A stretch of DNA of 36,607 nt, taken from contig NZ_VCLA01000054.1 in assembly GCF_009600885.1 (NCBI RefSeq), forward strand, positions 1 to 36,607, in the 5' to 3' direction. A program made the position numbers and the translations under genes. Source of the DNA: Streptomyces jumonjinensis. Its GTDB lineage: Bacteria; Actinomycetota; Actinomycetes; Streptomycetales; Streptomycetaceae. Below the pieces are notes generated by a model. The model was not told where the DNA came from, searched no databases, and saw only the letters and a list, made by a program, of their open reading frames with translations. Positions 32,679 through 36,607 of this stretch are shown here, in pieces (position 1 is the first letter of the stretch; every line of letters starts with the position of its first letter).

Positions 32679-33498
32679 CGGGGCCTGGGACCGGGTCCGC
32701 GCCGATCTGGAGGAGCACTCGGTCGCGGTGCTGCACGCCCGGCTCGCCGACTGGCGGCCCGACCAGACGGGCGGGCCCCGGCTGCGCGCTCTGCTGGGCC
32801 GCGACTGGGAGCGGTATCTGGAGATGACCCACCCGGACGTCCGGATACGGTTCGCGGCCTCCCGGGTGCTGCTGAAGTTCGCCGCCGCGGTGGCGCTGCG
32901 GGTGCCTCCGCAGGTGATCGAGCTCGGTTACGGGCCCACCGGCCGGCCCTATCTGCGCGGCTGCGACGCGGTGGACATCAGCCTCAGCCACACCGAGGAT
33001 CTGCTGCTGATCGGGCTCACCACCCGGGGGCTGATCGGGGTGGACGCCGAACGGGAGGACCGCCCGCTGTACGAGCGCGGGCTGCACCGCCATGTGTGCA
33101 CGCCCCATGAGCTCGCCGCCCTGGCCCGGCTGCCCCCCGGGGAACGGGGCCCGGATCTGGTACGGCTGTGGACGCTCAAGGAGGCGTACAGCAAGGCCAT
33201 CGGGCAGGGGATGCGGTTCCGCTTCACCGACTTCGGATTCGGTCCCGATGGCCAGCCCGCACGGGTGCTGGCTCCGGACGGCGCGCCGGGGACCGGAGTC
33301 GAGTGGGAGTTCGGCACCTTCTCGGTGGCCGGGGGCTATGCCGTCAGTGTCGCGGTGAGCGATTCCGGTTTCGGCGGCACTCAGGACACGGCGGCACGCA
33401 CCATGCTCGATCCGCGGGTGGTCGCGCTGATGACCGAGGCGCTCGGCGAGGACAGCGAGCCGGACGACGGGGCGGCCGGGGAGAACGCCTTCTGGTGA
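32611..33498 (+). CDS. Sfp-type 4'-phosphopantetheinyl transferase
   Basis: This phosphopantetheinyl transferase of 295 residues would activate the three carrier domains of the cluster by attaching phosphopantetheine from CoA. The Mg2+ site IGVDAERED (D145, E147) and the signature WTLKEAYSKAIGQG (K190, E191, K195) are both intact. ELGYGPTGRPYL and DISLSHTEDLLLIGL are the usual preceding blocks. I start at the ATG at 32611 after GAGGGG, inside the end of the acyltransferase gene. A C-terminal tail of about 50 residues is not conserved. It is the last gene before two strong hairpins, hence probably the end of the main operon. Confidence 0.94.
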   Translation: MTARRTTAPSPSFGEPVGISGRDGAWDRVRADLEEHSVAVLHARLADWRPDQTGGPRLRALLGRDWERYLEMTHPDVRIRFAASRVLLKFAAAVALRVPPQVIELGYGPTGRPYLRGCDAVDISLSHTEDLLLIGLTTRGLIGVDAEREDRPLYERGLHRHVCTPHELAALARLPPGERGPDLVRLWTLKEAYSKAIGQGMRFRFTDFGFGPDGQPARVLAPDGAPGTGVEWEFGTFSVAGGYAVSVAVSDSGFGGTQDTAARTMLDPRVVALMTEALGEDSEPDDGAAGENAFW

Positions 33499-33499
33499 A

Positions 33500-33531
33500 C
33501 CGGCGACCGGCCGCGGGACGGCGGTCGCCGG
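33500..33531 (+). terminator. Hairpin directly after PPTase stop codon
   Basis: A perfect 10-bp stem (CCGGCGACCG and CGGTCGCCGG) with a 12-base loop starts one base after the stop codon. Likely terminator of the FAAL-to-PPTase operon. Confidence 0.65.
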
Positions 33532-33535
33532 AGAG

Positions 33536-33592
33536 ACGGAAGGGCGTCGTGGCGAAAGGGAGTCGCTCCCTGTGGCCATGGCGCCCTTCCGT
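33536..33592. terminator. Nested 57-base hairpin with symmetric internal loops
   Basis: Outer stem ACGGAAGGGCG/CGCCCTTCCGT (11 bp), middle stem TGGC/GCCA (4 bp) and inner stem AGGGAG/CTCCCT (6 bp) are separated by 3x3 internal loops and closed by a TCG loop. Together with the adjacent hairpin it probably forms a strong terminator, but the regular architecture could also be a processed or regulatory RNA structure. Confidence 0.6.
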
Positions 33593-33660
33593 GTGCCTGC
33601 GCGCGGGCGCGCGTGTGTCCGCGCGTCCGTGTCCGGCCCCGCCCGTCGCCGCGAACGGGC

Positions 33661-33679
33661 GACAAGCGGGGCTTAAGGG
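33661..33679 (+). promoter_or_regulatory. 19-bp shared element, copy B (upstream of hydrolase genes)
   Basis: GACAAGCGGGGCTTAAGGG, the exact reverse complement of 18299-18317. It lies 162 bp upstream of the first hydrolase start. Two exact copies, both intergenic and both flanking transcription units of the same cluster, argue for a common regulator. Confidence 0.6.
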
Positions 33680-33841
33680 GCGGCCGACAGCATCGTTTCC
33701 GGGCGGGCGCTCCGCCGGGGTACATCCCCCGCCCCGGACCGCGCCCGCCGTACTCGTACGGCTCGCATCGCGCACACCTGAACGGCCCCCGGGCCGACTC
33801 CCCCGGCGCCGCTGCCCGGCGCCGGGAGACGGAGGAGAGCC

Positions 33842-34969
33842 ATGAACCACCTCGAAGAGCTGAAGGAGTTCGCCCGGCTGCACGCCCAGGGCCAGGGGAT
33901 CAGCGGACGCCAGGTCGCCGCGGTGCTGCCGCGGATCACCAACGACGAGCCGGGGCACCCCGCGTCCTGGGCGCGCGTCTGGACGGGCGAGGCCGACCGG
34001 CTGGCCCGCGCGGGCCGACCGCTCGACGCCTGCCGCCGCTACGCCCTCGCCCGCTTCCCCCACCACGGCGACCACGTCCGGGTCCGGGCTCAGCACAACT
34101 GCGTCCGCACCTTCGACGACTGGCGGCGGCGCAGGGGCGTCGGACGGCTGGTGCTCGACCATCCCGAGGGCACGGTGGCCTGCTGGACGGCCGGGCTCGA
34201 CGCCCGCCGCCCGCGCCCACTGGTGCTGGTCATGGGCGGCATCGTGAGCGTGAAGGAACAGTGGGCTCCGCTGCTGCCGAAGCTCGCCCGCCTCGGCTAC
34301 GCGGCGGTCGCCGCCGAGATGCCCGGCGTCGGCGAGAACACCCTGCGCTACCGGGCGGACTCCTGGCGGCTGCTGCCCTTTCTCCTCGACCGGCTGGCCG
34401 GCCGGGCGAACACCGCCGAGACCTCCGTGCTCGGCCTCAGCTTCAGCGGGCACCTCGCCCTGCGGGCGGCGGCCGACGATCCGCGCATCCGCTCGGTGCA
34501 CACCGTCGGCGCCCCGGTGGCCGGATTCTTCACCGATCCGCTCTGGTGGCCCCGGGTGCCGGGGATCACCGTGGAGACCCTGCGCAGACTCACCGGGGCC
34601 GGGGACCGGGACGAACTGCGCGAGCGACTCCGGGACTTCGCGCTGGAGCCCGGGACGCTGGCGGCGGTCCGGATCCCGGTCGGCTATGTGGTCAGCGCCC
34701 GTGACGAGATCATCCCGGGTACGGAGCGAGCGCTGCTCGGCTCCCTGGTGCCCGGGGCGCGCTTCAAGGAGTTCGACGACGTCCACGGCTCCCCCGCCCA
34801 TCTGGGCGCGATGCGGAGGTGGCTGATCGGCTCGCTGCTGAGAGCACGGCTGACGGCCCGGTTCGGGAACGCTCCCGCGCCGGGTCCGTCCGCCGGCGCG
34901 GTACGCGCCGCCGCTCCCGGCGGGGCGGCCGAGCCCCCCGGCGGCCCGCGCACCGCCCCCGGCGGTTGA
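33842..34969 (+). CDS. Alpha/beta hydrolase, FrsA-like; candidate tetronate acetate-eliminating enzyme
   Basis: This 375-residue alpha/beta-hydrolase-fold protein has an N-terminal helical extension of about 110 residues, as in FrsA-like proteins. The core starts at PLVLVMGGIVSVKEQW (oxyanion region). The nucleophile elbow reads GLSFSG (S200). The acid lies in VVSARDEIIP (about 285) and the histidine in DDVHGSPAH (about 315). In agglomerin and quartromicin pathways a hydrolase of this general kind (Agg5) removes acetate from the acetylated tetronate to leave an exocyclic methylene; its presence next to the E2-like acyltransferase fits that step. The ATG follows GGAGGAG. The last 40 residues are Ala/Pro/Gly-rich. 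Family certain, exact role inferred. Confidence 0.88.
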   Translation: MNHLEELKEFARLHAQGQGISGRQVAAVLPRITNDEPGHPASWARVWTGEADRLARAGRPLDACRRYALARFPHHGDHVRVRAQHNCVRTFDDWRRRRGVGRLVLDHPEGTVACWTAGLDARRPRPLVLVMGGIVSVKEQWAPLLPKLARLGYAAVAAEMPGVGENTLRYRADSWRLLPFLLDRLAGRANTAETSVLGLSFSGHLALRAAADDPRIRSVHTVGAPVAGFFTDPLWWPRVPGITVETLRRLTGAGDRDELRERLRDFALEPGTLAAVRIPVGYVVSARDEIIPGTERALLGSLVPGARFKEFDDVHGSPAHLGAMRRWLIGSLLRARLTARFGNAPAPGPSAGAVRAAAPGGAAEPPGGPRTAPGG

Positions 34970-35076
34970 ACCGCGCGCGCCGGGCCTGTGCTCCCTCCCT
35001 TCTCGTACTCCCACCACCTCCGCACACCGACCCACGGCAGTGCGGCTCCGCGCACACCGACCGAGAGGCGGTCGCC

Positions 35077-35352
35077 ATGTCCACCCTCACCACGCTGCTC
35101 CGCATCCCGCCCGACTCCGGGGCGCCCGGCACGGTTCTGCCCTGGCGCTCGCTGGCGTCCCTCGGCATCGACGCCCCGCCCACCGCCGGGGCCGGCGCTC
35201 CCGCCGACGACGACACGGCGGCACGCCCGGACGGCGCCCGCTCCGGCGGCGGCGCCCCGCCGGACCCGGACCACGGCGCGGAGCCCGTACGGCTCGTCAT
35301 CCCCGGTCTGTCCGCCGCTCTCCCGCGCTGCCCGGACCGGCGGGGGGCCTGA
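35077..35352 (+). CDS. Small hypothetical protein
   Basis: This possible protein of 91 residues has typical Streptomyces third-position G/C and a GAGAGG ribosome site before the ATG. Its first 35 residues (LLRIPPDSG, VLPWRSLASLGID) look ordered. The middle is Ala/Asp/Pro-rich and the end contains RLVIPGLSAALPRC. No family recognised. It sits between the two hydrolase genes, ending 3 bp before the second, so it would be cotranslated with it. It could be spurious; the tight spacing and codon use are the arguments for it. Confidence 0.5.
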   Translation: MSTLTTLLRIPPDSGAPGTVLPWRSLASLGIDAPPTAGAGAPADDDTAARPDGARSGGGAPPDPDHGAEPVRLVIPGLSAALPRCPDRRGA

Positions 35353-35355
35353 GCC

Positions 35356-36366
35356 GTGACCGTCACCGACATCGGCGGCGACCGCGCGCAGCCGGCCCCT
35401 CCCCGGCCCCGCGCTCCGGGCGGCCGGGGGATACGCGTCCGCTCCCGCCGACTGCACGGCTACCGGCACGCCTACCGGATGGCGGGCAGGGGAGCGGCCG
35501 TGGTGCTGATCCACGGCATCGGCGACTCCTCGTCGACCTGGGCGGAGATCATCCCCGGACTCGCCGGGCGCTACCGGGTCATCGCCCCGGATCTGCTGGG
35601 CCACGGGGAGTCCGACAAGCCCCGGGGGGACTACTCGCCGGGGGCGTACGCCAATGGGATACGCGATCTGCTCAGCGCCCTCGGCGTGGAACGGGCGACC
35701 CTCGTCGGGCACTCGCTCGGCGGGGCCGTCGCCGCACAGTTCGCCTACCAGTTCCCGGAGCGCACCGAACGTCTGGTCCTGGTCGGCAGCGGCGGCCTCG
35801 GCCGCCAGGTCACCCCGCTGCTGCGGGCCGCGGCCGTGCCCGGGGCGGGACTGCTGCTGGCCGCTCTGCGGCTGCCCGCCGTGCGCTGGCAGCTGGGCCT
35901 CTCGGTGCGCGCGCTGCGAACGCTCCACACCGGGCTGGGACTGGACGCGCCGGAACTGCTGCGCGTGGTCGACGCCCTGGGCGACGCCACCTCCCGCAGC
36001 GCCTTCATCCGGACGCTGCGGGCCGTGGTCGACTGGCGGGGGCAGATCGGCACACTGCTGGACCGCAGCTATCTGACCCGGGGCATGCCGACGATGCTGG
36101 TGTGGGGAGGCCGGGACATGGTGATCCCGGCGCTCCACGCGGGTCTGGGGCATGTCTCGATGCCGGGCAGCAGGCTGGAGATCTTCGAGGACGCCGGGCA
36201 CTTTCCGTTCCGGGCGTCCCCCGAGCGGTTTCTCGCCGTGCTCCACGACTTCATCAGCGGGACCGAGGCCGCCCGCTTCAGCGCGGAGGAGTGGCGCCGA
36301 CTGCTCCGCAACCACGGCCCCGGCGCCCGCACCTCACCACCGTCCCCCGGCCGGGCCGCAGGCTGA
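35356..36366 (+). CDS. Alpha/beta hydrolase 2 (meta-cleavage hydrolase/haloperoxidase type)
   Basis: This 336-residue alpha/beta hydrolase has a complete classical triad: nucleophile S120 in VGHSLGGAV, acid in WGGRDMVIP (about 254), and histidine in DAGHFPFRASPERF (about 276). The oxyanion region is LIHGIGDSSSTW and a canonical APDLLGHGESDKP follows. It starts at GTG 35356, three bases after a small hypothetical gene. In this cluster it could release a stalled acyl chain from a carrier (editing), hydrolyse the product, or share the elimination step with the first hydrolase; sequence does not decide. A long disordered tail follows residue 310. Confidence 0.9.
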   Translation: MTVTDIGGDRAQPAPPRPRAPGGRGIRVRSRRLHGYRHAYRMAGRGAAVVLIHGIGDSSSTWAEIIPGLAGRYRVIAPDLLGHGESDKPRGDYSPGAYANGIRDLLSALGVERATLVGHSLGGAVAAQFAYQFPERTERLVLVGSGGLGRQVTPLLRAAAVPGAGLLLAALRLPAVRWQLGLSVRALRTLHTGLGLDAPELLRVVDALGDATSRSAFIRTLRAVVDWRGQIGTLLDRSYLTRGMPTMLVWGGRDMVIPALHAGLGHVSMPGSRLEIFEDAGHFPFRASPERFLAVLHDFISGTEAARFSAEEWRRLLRNHGPGARTSPPSPGRAAG

Positions 36367-36438
36367 CGACACGGGCTGACGACGCGGGCGGGGCCTTGCC
36401 CGGAGTGATACGGGAGAGCCTCGCAAGGCGGAGGCCGG

Positions 36439-36464
36439 GTCCCCCGGGCGAAGCCCAGGGGGAC
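36439..36464 (+). terminator. Hairpin downstream of hydrolase genes
   Basis: A stem of 11 bp (GTCCCCCGGGC with GCCCAGGGGGAC, one bulged A) closed by a GAA loop lies about 70 bases after the last hydrolase stop codon. Probable terminator of the hydrolase transcript and right edge of the cluster. Confidence 0.65.
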
Positions 36465-36607
36465 ATGCACCGGGGGCCCCGTCCCACAGGGCTACGCGTA
36501 CGGGCGTGCGCGCCGGCCGCCGCCGGGCAGGCGGACTTCGGCGATGCGGCCCAGGGCGTTTCTGGCGGATCAGGCTGGATCAGTGGGCGGGATCCGGTCG
36601 GGGCGCC

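Larger units (their letters stand above)
33499..33841. other. Intergenic region with terminators and shared regulatory element
   Basis: This 343-bp region lies between the PPTase and first hydrolase genes. It holds, in order, a 10-bp hairpin (33500-33531), a nested long hairpin (33536-33592), a short stem GTCGCC/GGCGAC (33645-33663) and the exact second copy of the shared 19-bp element (33661-33679). The hydrolase genes therefore appear to have their own promoter. No small gene is convincing here. Confidence 0.6.

Noticed and set aside
36492..36607. Minus-strand text ending RNALGRIAEVRLPGG...PYA followed by a stop, resembling the C-terminus of a gene entering from the right edge
   Set aside because: The frame is closed by a TGA about 75 bases upstream within the window, leaving only about 25 codons. 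It could be a frameshifted or very short end, but I cannot support it as a gene.
1..36607. tRNA, rRNA, CRISPR array or insertion-sequence ends
   Set aside because: No cloverleaf-like segment, regularly spaced repeat array, or paired terminal inverted repeats flanking a transposase were recognised on reading.

Overview
The window is about 72% GC with strong G/C bias at third codon positions. It carries FkbH, MarR, MmyB-type XRE and Sfp-type genes arranged as in Streptomyces or a close relative. I read it as chromosomal accessory and secondary-metabolism DNA: two biosynthetic loci separated by a catabolic stretch that is partly decaying. All calls rest on reading motifs and gene order; no database search was run.

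Left part (75-5329): a small terpene locus. A pentalenene-synthase-like class I sesquiterpene cyclase (2855-3835, minus) is followed by two cytochrome P450 genes (1485-2858 and 75-1418). An AraC-type regulator (4292-5329) diverges from it. The second P450 lacks the usual I-helix threonine. No ferredoxin or reductase lies nearby.

Middle part (5485-14146): an aldehyde dehydrogenase divergent from an MmyB/XRE regulator; a serine-recombinase relic with an in-frame stop and apparent internal deletions; a YjbQ-family gene; and a lysine/2-aminoadipate catabolic cassette. The cassette has an FAD amine oxidoreductase, a 2-oxoadipate dioxygenase/decarboxylase of the HglS type, and an ALDH7-type dehydrogenase. 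The last is a pseudogene with a TAG at codon 113 and no C-terminal half. A pair of exported-protein genes abuts the broken end.

Right part (14420 to the end): an FAD monooxygenase-like gene, an ABC exporter with a divergent MarR gene, and then the main find, a compact tetronate-type gene cluster (18406-36366). It joins two modules. The first resembles the ramoplanin/enduracidin lipid-starter set: fatty acyl-AMP ligase, two long acyl-CoA dehydrogenases and an ACP. These feed a single KS-AT-ACP polyketide module. The second is the glyceryl-tetronate cassette: FkbH, ACP, KAS III, E2-like acyltransferase and alpha/beta hydrolase. A dedicated phosphopantetheinyl transferase is included. The inferred route runs from a free fatty acid through an unsaturated acyl-ACP and a 3-oxoacyl-ACP to a 3-acyl-tetronate formed with a glyceryl unit. 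Acetylation and acetate elimination could then give a 5-methylene tetronate of the agglomerin type.

An exact 19-bp element occurs in inverted orientation at 18299-18317 and 33661-33679, upstream of the first gene of the cluster and of its hydrolase genes. A weaker relative lies upstream of the ligase gene. This suggests a shared regulator. A complex nested hairpin at 33536-33592 separates the main operon from the hydrolase genes.
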